NCBI RefSeq assembly: GCF_001613445.1
Contig: NZ_BDCJ01000025.1
Location: 1-64,000 of the forward strand
Origin: Nocardia grenadensis NBRC 108939
GTDB lineage: Bacteria > Actinomycetota > Actinomycetes > Mycobacteriales > Mycobacteriaceae
Direction: 5' to 3'
Length of the DNA: 64,000 bases
In this document: in pieces, positions 34,974 through 43,008 of the stretch
How the letters are laid out: every line of letters begins with the position of its first letter
Numbering within the stretch: the first letter of the stretch is position 1
The notes under the pieces: model-generated
Database searches by the model: none
The model's input: only the letters and a program-made list of their open reading frames with translations
What the model was told of the DNA's origin: nothing
Position numbers and translations under genes: made by a program

Positions 34974-35008
34974 AAAAGGGCCGACAGCGGCAAGCTGTCG
35001 ACCCTTTT
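34974..35008 (-). terminator. Rho-independent terminator of the glycine-zipper protein gene
   Basis: Arms 34974-34988 and 34994-35008 pair with one C/A mismatch around a 5-nt loop. Read on the minus strand, the stem ends in CCCTTTTG, giving a short U-run. It begins 23 nt after the stop codon of the gene at 35032-35790, so it fits a classical terminator, which is rare in this GC-rich window. Confidence 0.8.
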
Positions 35009-35031
35009 GGTTACTTCGGTGACCGGGGGCC

Positions 35032-35790
35032 CTACTTCTCCGCGGGGGCGGGCTCCTCCTGGATGACGGGCTTGCCGTCGTTGGCCCACTTGGTCGTACC
35101 CGCCGGCGCCTGCAGCGTGTTGATCAGCTCGATACCCGCAGCGACCAGCGTCGGACCACCGACAGCGATGGTGCCCAGAATCCCGCCTACACCCGCACCG
35201 GTGAGCAGTCCGGGAACACAGCCGGCCACGATCGTCACGGCGCAGCCGATAACGGCACCGATCGCGGTGCCCACAAACCCGCCGATGGCCGTCGCAACGC
35301 CGAAGTTGCTCGAAAACTCGTTCTGGGCCTGCTGGTTTTCCGACGGCGAGGCGATGGCCTTCACGGCCAAGGGCTGGTCCGTGGCCAGTCCGGCAGGCTT
35401 CTCCGGAATGATCTCGAGGACGGTGCCGTCCTTCTTGACCTCTGATTTCACCGGAATTGCAGTTCCGTTGGCGGTGAACTCGAGCGGCATCGAGACGACG
35501 ACGTCGCCGGCCTTGTCCTTGATCTCGAGTACCTGGGTCTTGTCTACTTCCGCGACCGGCTCGGCCTCCGAGACGGCGCCGTCCTGTGCCAGGGGCTCCT
35601 GCTCCTTCTCGACGATGGAGAAGGTGCCGCCACCCAGGGTGGCGACAACCGTCTTCTCGACGAGCTGCACGGCGTAGTTGACCGGCTCTTTCGGTGCGGG
35701 AGCCGCCGGCTGGGCGTGCGCGGTGCCCCAGCCCAGGGTGAGCGAACCAATGACCGTTGCTGCAATCGCAGTAGGTCTCGCGAGTTTCAT
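35032..35790 (-). CDS. Secreted protein with C-terminal glycine-zipper hydrophobic segment, hypothetical
   Basis: A 252-residue exported protein. The signal peptide is residues 1-27 (AIAATVIGSLTLGWGTAHAQ). The middle is beta-like and charged (YAVQLVEKTVVATLGGGTFSI, QVLEIKDKAGDVVVSMPLEF, EVKKDGTVLEIIPEK). The C-terminal third has a long Gly/Ala pattern (GVATAIGGFVGTAIGAVIGC, GLLTGAGVGGILGTIAVGG) with two Cys, typical of glycine zippers that insert in membranes or oligomerise. I recall similar secreted proteins in Nocardia and Rhodococcus but no function. Codons are less GC-rich than those of the neighbours (many AAG/GAG), consistent with high expression or different origin. Confidence 0.7.
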   Translation of the reverse strand: MKLARPTAIAATVIGSLTLGWGTAHAQPAAPAPKEPVNYAVQLVEKTVVATLGGGTFSIVEKEQEPLAQDGAVSEAEPVAEVDKTQVLEIKDKAGDVVVSMPLEFTANGTAIPVKSEVKKDGTVLEIIPEKPAGLATDQPLAVKAIASPSENQQAQNEFSSNFGVATAIGGFVGTAIGAVIGCAVTIVAGCVPGLLTGAGVGGILGTIAVGGPTLVAAGIELINTLQAPAGTTKWANDGKPVIQEEPAPAEK

Positions 35791-36057
35791 CCAGTTCCAA
35801 TCGGGGTATGGACGTCACATCCCGCACGCGAGGGGCCCGCGAGGGGACGCGACCCGAAATCCTCACCCGAGCGTTATGAGATGTCACGGTTCCTGATAGA
35901 TCGGGCTGAGCGTAGTCGAATCCACTGCCAAATGGCGAGATTCGTTTCCCAAACGTAAGAAGCGACAGGGTAAGTGTGGCCTTATCACGCCCCGCGTGAG
36001 CGCGCCCTTTACGGTGTTAATCAGCCCTTTTGCGATTCGGGCGACCAACTGAAAAGA

Positions 36058-36071
36058 GTGATATTGATCAC
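36058..36071. promoter_or_regulatory. CRP/FNR-like binding site
   Basis: GTGA-TATTGA-TCAC is a perfect GTGA-N6-TCAC core, the site form bound by mycobacterial CRP (Rv3676). It lies 172 nt before etfD and 268 nt before the divergent secreted-protein gene. Which gene it serves is unclear. Confidence 0.5.
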
Positions 36072-36143
36072 GACGCGATCTATGCATATAAGCCCAGGCA
36101 GATGCCATCGCGGGCCGACGCGGATCGTACAGTGGACACCATT

Positions 36144-36175
36144 AGTTACTGATGGGTAACTTACTGGCGGTTACG
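36144..36175 (+). promoter_or_regulatory. Candidate etfD operator: palindrome within a 15-nt direct repeat
   Basis: AGTTAC-N6-GTAACT at 36144-36161 is a perfect inverted repeat. In addition TTACTGATGGGTAAC (36146-36160) and TTACTGGCGGTTACG (36161-36175) form a direct repeat. Spacing to the etfD start is about 70-100 nt. The pattern suggests a TetR-family repressor binding side by side. Confidence 0.5.
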
Positions 36176-36242
36176 ATACGAGCCGGACGGGGTACTGCTC
36201 AATTCCTCGTAACTCGTGTGGCTTCGAAAGAAAGGTCGCGAC

Positions 36243-39200
36243 ATGAATGCCCTGACAGTGACGCTGGGCACCCTGGGAGCGGCGCTCAGCCTGCTGTGTT
36301 GGGCGTCGTTCTTCGGCGGCGTCCGGGATATCGTCCGCGCCATCATGCTGGGCCAGCCCGCCCCGGACCGCTGGCGGCCGTTCTTCCCGCGTTTCAAACA
36401 GATGCTGGTGGAGTTCCTGGCGCACACCCGGATGAACAAGTTCCGGACGGTGGGCTGGGCGCACTGGCTCGTGATGATCGGCTTCCTGGGCGGCGCGATC
36501 CTCTGGTTCGAAGCCTACGGTCAGACCTTCGACCCGTCCTTCCACTGGCCGCTGATCGGTAATACGGCGATCTATCACCTGTGGGACGAGATCCTCGGTA
36601 TCGGAACCGTCGTCGGCATCGTGACGCTGATCGTCATCCGCCAGCTGAACCATCCGCGGGTGCCCGAGCGGCTCTCCCGCTTCAGCGGCTCCGCGTTCGG
36701 CCCCGCCTATGTGATCGAGGCCATCGTCCTGCTCGAGGGCCTGGGCATGATCTTCGTGAAGGCGGGCAAGCTCGCCACCTACGGGCACGCCCACGCCGGT
36801 ACCGATTTCTTCACCATGCAGGTGGCCAAGCTGCTGCCGGCGAGCCCGACCCTGGTGTCGATCTTCGCCTTCATCAAGCTGATGTCCGGTATGGCCTTCC
36901 TCTATTTCGTCGGCCGCAATATCACCTGGGGTGTGGCCTGGCACCGGTTCTCGGCCTTCTTCAACATCTATTTCAAGCGTGAGGACGACGGTGATGTCGC
37001 CCTCGGCGCGGCCAAGCCGATGATATCCAAGGGCCGTGCCCTGGATATGGAGAACGTCGACCCGGACACCGACACCCTCGGTGCCGGCCGGGTGGAGGAT
37101 TTCTCGTGGAAGGGCTGGCTGGATTTCACCACCTGCACCGAATGTGGCCGCTGCCAGTCGCAGTGCCCCGCGTGGAACACCGGTAAGCCGCTGTCACCCA
37201 AACTGCTCATCATGTCGCTGCGTGACCACGGCCGCGCCAAGGCGCCGTATCTGCTGGCCGGCGGCAGCAAGGATATGGGTGGCGACGAGGTCGGCCTGGT
37301 CGACGGCGAGGGCAACCCGGACGAGAAGAAGCTGGCCCGGATCTCCGAGGCCGCCCGCGCCGAGGCCGAGCGCCCGCTCGTCGGCGACCACGAGGTGAAC
37401 GGGATCATCGACCCGGAGGTGCTGTGGAGCTGCACCACCTGCGGCGCCTGCGTGGAGCAGTGCCCGGTCGATATCGAACACGTCGACCACATCATCGATA
37501 TGCGCCGCTACCAGGTGCTCATCGAATCGGATTTCCCGTCCGAACTCGCGGGCCTGTTCAAGAACCTGGAGAACAAGGGCAACCCCTGGGGCCAGAACGC
37601 CAAGGACCGGCTCAACTGGATCAACGAGCTGGACTTCGATATCCCGGTCTTCGGCCAGGACGCCGACAGCTTCGACGGCTACGAGTACCTGTTCTGGGTC
37701 GGCTGTGCCGGCGCCTACGAGGACCGCGCCAAGAAGACCACCAAAGCCGTCGCCGAACTGCTGGCGACCGCTGGGGTGAAATTCATGGTCCTCGGCCAGG
37801 AGGAGACCTGCACCGGCGATTCCGCCCGGCGCGCGGGTAACGAATTCCTTTTCCAGCAGCTGGCGATGCAGAACATCGAACTGCTGAACTCGGTATTCGA
37901 GGGTGTCGAGCAGAAAAAGAAGAAGATCGTCGTCACCTGCGCGCACTGCTTCAACGCGCTCAACAACGAATACCCGCAGGTGGGTGGCACCTACGAGGTG
38001 GTGCACCACACCCAGCTGCTGAACCGGCTGGTGCGCGCTAAGCAATTGGTCCCGGTGGCCCCGGTCTCGCAGAACGTCACCTACCACGACCCCTGCTACC
38101 TCGGCCGGCACAACAAGGTCTACAACGCACCGCGTGAGCTGATGGCCGCCTCCGGGTCCACCCTGGTGGAAATGCCCCGGCACGGTGAACGGTCCATGTG
38201 CTGTGGTGCCGGTGGCGCCCGCATGTGGATGGAAGAGCAGCTGGGTAAGCGGATCAATATCGACCGCGTGGACGAGGCGCTGACCACCTCGCCGGCCAAG
38301 ATCGCCACCGGTTGCCCGTTCTGCCGGGTCATGCTCACCGACGGCGTGACCGCCCGTCAGGAGTCCGGTCAGGGCGAGGGCGTGGAGGTCGTGGATGTCG
38401 CGCAGCTGATGCTCGAGTCGATCGAGCGGCAGCAGCCGGACCGGTTGACCGCCAACCTCACGGTGATCCAGGAGCCCAAGGCCGAACCCGAGCCGGAATC
38501 CGAACCCGAACCCGAGCCCGTCCCCGCCGAAACCGAAGCCGCCCCGGCGGCCGAGAAAGCGGCGCCCAAGGGCGGCGGACTCGCCATGAAGGGCCCGGCC
38601 AAGGCACCCGGTAAGGGTTTGGGTATGAAGGGCGCCGCAAAGGCCCCTGGCGCCAAAGCTGCCGCCCCCGCGGCCGAGACCGAGGAGAAGGAGGCGGCTC
38701 CGGCCGCGAAGGGTCTCGGTATGAAGGGCGGCGCGAAAGCGCCCGGTGGTAAGGGTTTGTCGATGAAGGGTGCGGCCAAAGCACCCGGAACCAAGGCCGA
38801 AACCGCCCCGGAGGCGGAGGAGGCGGCCACCGCGGCGCCCGAGGCTCCGCCGGTGAAGGGTTTGGGTATGAAGGGTGCCGCCAAGGCGCCCGGCGGTAAG
38901 GGCCTGGCCATGAAGGGTGCGGCAAAGGCGCCCGGAGCCAAGGCCCCCGCCGCCGAGAAGCCCGCTTCGGCCGCCGAACCGGCGATCGAAGCCCCTGCGG
39001 AGGCCGATGCGAGTACTACGCCGACCGAAACCAAGCCCACGGTCGCGGCCAAGGGATTGGCGATGAAGTCCGGATTCAAACGCCCCGGCGCGAAGGCCCC
39101 CGGCGCCAAGGCCCCGGCCGCCGCGCCGAAGCCCGACACCGCTCCGGCCGAACCCGTGGCCCCGGCCGAACCGGATACGGTGGCAACCGAGCAGGCCGCC

Positions 39201-39542
39201 GCGGCGGCACCCGCCGAGAGCAAGCCGTCGAAACCGGCCAAGGGGCTGGCGATGAAGTCCGGGTTCAAACGCCCCGGCGCGAAGGCGCCCGGCGCCGAGA
39301 CCCCCGCCTCGCCGGAACCGGAATCCACCCCGGCTCCCGCGGAGGCCGAACCGGCTCCGGCCGCGACCGGCACGGAACCGGCCACGGAAAAGACGGCCGA
39401 ATCCGCGCCCGAGGCCACTGCGGAGAAAGCCCCCGAAGCCTCCGGTAACGGCAGCGCGGGCAATGGCGCGGCCCCGCCGCAGGCCAAGCCGGGTGCGCTC
39501 GGCTTCAAGTCCGGTGCGAAGGCACCAGGACGCAAGGGCTGA
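36243..39542 (+). CDS. etfD: EtfD-like membrane Fe-S oxidoreductase with repetitive basic C-terminal tail (Rv0338c-like)
   Basis: A 1,099-residue protein. Residues 1 to about 250 form a five-helix NarI-like membrane domain. Two 4Fe-4S motifs follow (CTECGRCQSQCP at about 298 and CTTCGACVEQCP at about 397). Two cysteine-rich CCG domains are next (GDSARRAGNEF with CAHCFNALNNEYP; CCGAGGARMWMEEQLGKR with CPFCRVML). The M. tuberculosis homologue passes electrons from the electron-transfer flavoprotein EtfBA to menaquinone during fatty-acid oxidation. From about 745 to the end the protein is a low-complexity tail with nine repeats of the form KGLGMKGAAKAPG. ATG 36243 has AAAGG about 8 nt upstream. 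Acyl-CoA dehydrogenase genes lie 3-5 kb downstream. Confidence 0.9.
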   Translation: MNALTVTLGTLGAALSLLCWASFFGGVRDIVRAIMLGQPAPDRWRPFFPRFKQMLVEFLAHTRMNKFRTVGWAHWLVMIGFLGGAILWFEAYGQTFDPSFHWPLIGNTAIYHLWDEILGIGTVVGIVTLIVIRQLNHPRVPERLSRFSGSAFGPAYVIEAIVLLEGLGMIFVKAGKLATYGHAHAGTDFFTMQVAKLLPASPTLVSIFAFIKLMSGMAFLYFVGRNITWGVAWHRFSAFFNIYFKREDDGDVALGAAKPMISKGRALDMENVDPDTDTLGAGRVEDFSWKGWLDFTTCTECGRCQSQCPAWNTGKPLSPKLLIMSLRDHGRAKAPYLLAGGSKDMGGDEVGLVDGEGNPDEKKLARISEAARAEAERPLVGDHEVNGIIDPEVLWSCTTCGACVEQCPVDIEHVDHIIDMRRYQVLIESDFPSELAGLFKNLENKGNPWGQNAKDRLNWINELDFDIPVFGQDADSFDGYEYLFWVGCAGAYEDRAKKTTKAVAELLATAGVKFMVLGQEETCTGDSARRAGNEFLFQQLAMQNIELLNSVFEGVEQKKKKIVVTCAHCFNALNNEYPQVGGTYEVVHHTQLLNRLVRAKQLVPVAPVSQNVTYHDPCYLGRHNKVYNAPRELMAASGSTLVEMPRHGERSMCCGAGGARMWMEEQLGKRINIDRVDEALTTSPAKIATGCPFCRVMLTDGVTARQESGQGEGVEVVDVAQLMLESIERQQPDRLTANLTVIQEPKAEPEPESEPEPEPVPAETEAAPAAEKAAPKGGGLAMKGPAKAPGKGLGMKGAAKAPGAKAAAPAAETEEKEAAPAAKGLGMKGGAKAPGGKGLSMKGAAKAPGTKAETAPEAEEAATAAPEAPPVKGLGMKGAAKAPGGKGLAMKGAAKAPGAKAPAAEKPASAAEPAIEAPAEADASTTPTETKPTVAAKGLAMKSGFKRPGAKAPGAKAPAAAPKPDTAPAEPVAPAEPDTVATEQAAAAAPAESKPSKPAKGLAMKSGFKRPGAKAPGAETPASPEPESTPAPAEAEPAPAATGTEPATEKTAESAPEATAEKAPEASGNGSAGNGAAPPQAKPGALGFKSGAKAPGRKG

Positions 39543-39561
39543 CCGGAACAGGGAACGCCCA

Positions 39562-39595
39562 GCAGGGCCCGGCGGAGTTCCGCCGGGCCCTGCTA
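39562..39595 (+). terminator. Terminator after etfD
   Basis: Arms 39562-39577 (AGCAGGGCCCGGCGGA) and 39580-39595 are perfectly complementary with a 2-nt centre. It begins 19 nt after the etfD stop codon and lies before the convergent PPOX gene, so it may act in both directions. Confidence 0.8.
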
Positions 39596-39675
39596 TATGT
39601 AATGGCCTGCCCGCGGAATCGCCACTGGGCGAGGGAGAAGACGCACCGCCGCCGGTATGACCGCGGTGTGCGGGC

Positions 39676-40107
39676 TCAGTGCAAAGCCGCGCCGTACACG
39701 TTCTCCACCGCGAGTTTCATGAGAACCCGGCGGTCGGAGACCATGACCGTCCGGTACTCGTCCCAGTCCGGGTGTTCGCCGGCCGCATTCCGGTAGTAGT
39801 CGACCAGCGCCTCCACTTCCGGGCCGTGCGGATCGGTACCCGGACCGGTGAGGGTGACCGTGCCCTCCGCGGTCGCCCAGGCCCAGCCGTCGGCCCGGGT
39901 GACCTCCAGCGCGGCCCGCGGATCACGGCGCAGGTTCACGGTTTTGGCGCGGCCCTCGGTCATCGAGACATAGATGATCTCGGCCGTGCGGTCGTAGTAG
40001 GGGGTCACCGGGGACAGCTGCGGCAGGCCGTTCGCTTTGATGGTGGCCAGGACGCCGAGCCGGCTCTCGCTGAGCAGGGTGCGTGGATCGAACTGCGAAC
40101 TCGTCAT
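39676..40107 (-). CDS. PPOX-class F420-dependent oxidoreductase-like protein
   Basis: A 143-residue single-domain protein with the split-barrel fold of pyridoxamine-phosphate-oxidase-like proteins. Typical elements are LLSESRLGVLATIKANGLPQ, the TPYYDRTAEIIYVSMTEGRA and TVNLRRDPRAALEV strands, and WAWATAEGTVTLTGP. In actinobacteria this class often uses the deazaflavin F420. The substrate is unknown. The start is ATG 40107; the longer upstream frame has no family match. Confidence 0.8.
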   Translation of the reverse strand: MTSSQFDPRTLLSESRLGVLATIKANGLPQLSPVTPYYDRTAEIIYVSMTEGRAKTVNLRRDPRAALEVTRADGWAWATAEGTVTLTGPGTDPHGPEVEALVDYYRNAAGEHPDWDEYRTVMVSDRRVLMKLAVENVYGAALH

Positions 40108-40278
40108 ATCCGGGTCCAAGTCGGCGGGACGAAACGGTATTCCGACACCGATGGAAACAGGGGCTACCAGCACAGATCGGCTCGGGCGGGTGCGGCGGGC
40201 GCTGTCGTACGGGAGTACGCACCCCGGCATACCGGAAAATCACTGGCGCGACACTTCGGCACCGACTGCAATGGGCCC

Positions 40279-41088
40279 GTGCTCGACGACGTACAGGTGG
40301 CCTCCTTCATCGACAACGGATACATTTACGTCCCCGACGCGTTTCCGCGCGCAGTCGCCGAGGAGTGCCGCGAGATAATCTGGCGGGACCTGGATGCTTC
40401 TCCCGACGATCCCGGCAGCTGGCCCACCCCGGCCGCCTTCCGGCCGGATTACCCGAACGCACCCTTCGTCTCCGCCGCGGCCACCCCGCGGCTCTGCTCG
40501 GCCTATGACGCGCTCGTGGGCCCCGGGCGCTGGACGCCGCGCCGTAGTCTCGGCGGTTTCGTGATCCGCTTCCCAGGTCAGGAGACAGCCGTCCTCGACG
40601 GCTGGCATGTCGACGCCAGTTTCCCCGGCCCCGATTCATCGCCCACCGATTATCTGAGCTGGCGGATCAATATCCATTCGAAGGGCCGGGCGCTGCTCAT
40701 GCTGTTCCTGTTCTCCGATACCGGCGAGCTGGAGGCGCCCACCCGGCTGCGGGTGGGCTCGCACAAAGTAGTGGCCCGTATTCTCGAACCGGAAGGCGAC
40801 GCCGGTCTCGACGCCCGCGAGCTCGCCGCCCGCGCCGACCCGGCTACCGCCGACCTCCCCACGGCCTACGCCACGGGCCGGGCCGGCGACGTCTACCTCT
40901 GCCACCCGTTCCTGGTCCACGCGGGACAGCCGAACCGCGGATCCCACCCCCGGTTCCTGGCCCAGCCCAACCTCGAGCCGGCGCAACCGTTGCGTATCAC
41001 CGAGCCCGGGCGGTTCTCGGCGGTCGAGACGGCGATCCGGGCCGCGATAGGTGACGGGGTCCGATCGATGCGGCGAATACGGGCCTGA
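40279..41088 (+). CDS. Phytanoyl-CoA dioxygenase (PhyH) family protein
   Basis: A 269-residue Fe(II)/2-oxoglutarate dioxygenase-like protein. The N-terminus LDDVQVASFIDNGYIYVPDA is typical. The iron-binding HxD is in LDGWHVDASFP (about 115-117) and the distal His is in PFLVHAGQPNRG, followed by the 2-oxoglutarate Arg of HPRFLAQPN. These enzymes hydroxylate various small molecules, so the substrate cannot be given. The GTG start at 40279 is inferred from the family N-terminus; no strong ribosome binding site is visible. Confidence 0.8.
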   Translation: MLDDVQVASFIDNGYIYVPDAFPRAVAEECREIIWRDLDASPDDPGSWPTPAAFRPDYPNAPFVSAAATPRLCSAYDALVGPGRWTPRRSLGGFVIRFPGQETAVLDGWHVDASFPGPDSSPTDYLSWRINIHSKGRALLMLFLFSDTGELEAPTRLRVGSHKVVARILEPEGDAGLDARELAARADPATADLPTAYATGRAGDVYLCHPFLVHAGQPNRGSHPRFLAQPNLEPAQPLRITEPGRFSAVETAIRAAIGDGVRSMRRIRA

Positions 41089-41107
41089 CCAGGCATACGA
41101 TAGTGCC

Positions 41108-41761
41108 ATGTCCCTGCCGCACACCGAACGGCCCGAGCTTCCCGAGTACATGACCTGGGAGGAACTCGAGCAGCTACCCGAAGAGATCGCCGAGCAGATC
41201 GAACTGTGGGACGGACGCGTGGTATGGCTACGCCGGGGGCCCATGGAGCATCAAGCTTTCAGCCGCCGCCTGACGAATGCTCTCGAAAGCTGCGCCCGGA
41301 AGACGATGGCAGCAGACCCGCAACGTTGCTGGCGGGTCGAATCCGAGACGAACGTATTTTTGGGCAGTCACGGTAAGTCCGACTTTTTGACCCCGGACTT
41401 TCTGGTGTGCCGGTGTCCGAAGACACCATTCGAGGATATTCGCGCAAATACAACGCTGCTGGTCGGCGAGGTTCTCTCACCGTCGAATACTCAAACCGAC
41501 ATGGAGGCGAAAAAAGGCCGGTACGCCAGCGCAGGTATCCCCTGGTACTGGGAGGTGACCTTGGCCCGCGAAGTGAGCGCGATAGCAACGGTTCGCGCCT
41601 ATGGGCTGGAGACCGGCCCCGGGCGACTGCCCGGAGGCGTGCGCCCGCTCCGGTCGGCCAACTATCTCCTCGCCGGCGAATGGAGCCCGGGGGACCCGGA
41701 CGGCATACGCATCGAACTCCCCTTCCCCATAACCATTCCGTGGACGGAACTCGAATACTGA
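41108..41761 (+). CDS. Uma2 family endonuclease-fold protein
   Basis: A 217-residue protein of the Uma2 (DUF820) family, which has a PD-(D/E)xK nuclease fold. Visible core: a Glu-rich start (MTWEELEQLPEEIAEQIELW), HQAFSRRLTNALES, the metal-site Asp in LTPDFLVCRC, then LLVGEVLSPSNTQTDMEAKK with the catalytic Glu and Lys, and YASAGIPWYWEV. Uma2 genes are abundant in cyanobacteria and some actinobacteria and their biological role is unknown. It lies 19 nt after the PhyH-like gene, and its codons are slightly less GC-biased than those of neighbouring genes, suggesting recent acquisition. Confidence 0.85.
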   Translation: MSLPHTERPELPEYMTWEELEQLPEEIAEQIELWDGRVVWLRRGPMEHQAFSRRLTNALESCARKTMAADPQRCWRVESETNVFLGSHGKSDFLTPDFLVCRCPKTPFEDIRANTTLLVGEVLSPSNTQTDMEAKKGRYASAGIPWYWEVTLAREVSAIATVRAYGLETGPGRLPGGVRPLRSANYLLAGEWSPGDPDGIRIELPFPITIPWTELEY

Positions 41762-41862
41762 TTTCGGTCCCGGCCGCGCGGTGATCCCCTCTGGACGAAC
41801 CATCACGCGACCGGGGCCTTCCGCACCCCACCCGGGAGCACGGATGAGTGGGTGCGTTCCGA

Positions 41863-43008
41863 TCAGTATTTCGACGCCGCGATATAGCGCGCGAGATGAT
41901 CGGAGCTGGAACCGAACTCGTATTCGATGGCGGTGAGGCGCTTGAAATAGTGACCGATGGCCAATTCCTCGGTCATCCCCATCGCGCCGTGCAGCTGGAC
42001 CGAATTCTGGCCGATGAAACGGGTCGCCCGGCCGATCGTCACCTTGGCGGCCGAAACCGCGCGGCCCCGTTCGGTGGGTTCGGCTTCCACGGCGTAGGCG
42101 GCCAGATAGGCGGCGGCGATACTCTGTTCGAGTTCGATCAGCATATCGACCATCCGGTGCTGTAGCGCCTGAAAACTGCTGATCGGCACCCCGAACTGCT
42201 GCCGCTGCTTTGTGTATTCGACGGTATCGTCCAAGACCTTGCGCATCAGTCCGACGGCCTCGGAGGCGACCGCGGCGATCGCCTCGTCGATGGTGGCGTC
42301 GATGGCGGGCCACGCCTGTCCCTCGTCGCCCAGCAACGCGCTCGCGGGCACCCGGAACCCGCTGAAGGTGAGGTCGGCGGCGACGCGGTCGTCGATGGTG
42401 CGGTACTGGTGCGCCTCGACCCCGGCCGGCGTGGCGGCGGGATCGAATTCGACCAGGAACAGCGAGATCCCATCCTGATCACGACGTTCGCCGGAGGTAC
42501 GCGCGGAGATGATCAGATGCGTTGCGACGGGCACGCCGGTGACCACGATCTTCGACCCCTCGATCACCCAGTCGTCGCCGGCCCGGCGGGCGGCCGTCGA
42601 AACATCGTGTCGCACTTCGCCGGATTGTGGTTCGAGCGCGGCGAAGGCCGGCCGGACGTCACCGGTCGCGATGCCCCGCAGCAGGGCACCGGCCCGCTCA
42701 CCCCCCGCGCGGCGCAGCAGACCCCCGCCGACCACCACAGTGTCCACATAGGGTTCGACGACCAGGGCGCGGCCCAGTTCCTCGGCGATGATCATGCTTT
42801 CGACAGGACCGCCACCCGACCCCCCGGATTCCTCCGGCAGGGTCAGGCCCAGCACATCCAGTTCGGCCAGCCCGCGCCAGATCTCGGGCTGCCAGCCGGG
42901 ACCGGATTTGACCGCGGTACGACTTTTCACCAGGTCGTATCGGGCGGCGAGAAAACCGGAGACCGCGTCGCGCAGCATCTGCTGTTCGTCGGTGAAGGTG
43001 AAGTCCAT
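41863..43008 (-). CDS. Acyl-CoA dehydrogenase, second subunit of a probable pair
   Basis: A 381-residue acyl-CoA dehydrogenase-fold protein (MDFTFTDEQQMLRDAVSGFL, LTLPEESGGSGGGPVESMII, DWVIEGSKIVVTGVPVATHL, QFGVPISSFQALQHRMVDM, QLHGAMGMTEELAIGHYFKR). ATG 43008 overlaps the stop of the upstream dehydrogenase gene (TGATG), so the two are translationally coupled. Such pairs in mycobacteria (for example FadE26/27, FadE28/29) form alpha2-beta2 enzymes with one active FAD site per heterodimer, often for steroid side chains. Substrate here is unknown. Electrons would go to EtfBA. Confidence 0.88.
   Translation of the reverse strand: MDFTFTDEQQMLRDAVSGFLAARYDLVKSRTAVKSGPGWQPEIWRGLAELDVLGLTLPEESGGSGGGPVESMIIAEELGRALVVEPYVDTVVVGGGLLRRAGGERAGALLRGIATGDVRPAFAALEPQSGEVRHDVSTAARRAGDDWVIEGSKIVVTGVPVATHLIISARTSGERRDQDGISLFLVEFDPAATPAGVEAHQYRTIDDRVAADLTFSGFRVPASALLGDEGQAWPAIDATIDEAIAAVASEAVGLMRKVLDDTVEYTKQRQQFGVPISSFQALQHRMVDMLIELEQSIAAAYLAAYAVEAEPTERGRAVSAAKVTIGRATRFIGQNSVQLHGAMGMTEELAIGHYFKRLTAIEYEFGSSSDHLARYIAASKY

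Larger units (their letters stand above)
35791..36242. other. AT-richer divergent regulatory region
   Basis: 452 nt between the glycine-zipper protein gene and etfD, clearly lower in GC than the surroundings. It holds a CRP-like site at 36058-36071, a small palindrome TCACGC-N3-GCGTGA at 35985-35999, and a tandem operator-like repeat at 36146-36175. Short frames exist but none has coding character. Confidence 0.6.

Noticed and set aside
35884..36108. Minus-strand 74-codon frame in the etfD upstream region
   Set aside because: It has no ribosome binding site and no coding character, and it overlaps the CRP-like site. It is better treated as regulatory DNA.
38369..39535. Minus-strand frame opposite the EtfD repeat tail
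   Set aside because: It is a reading of the same repeats on the other strand. Residues are Gly/Ala/Pro periodic, and there is no start signal.
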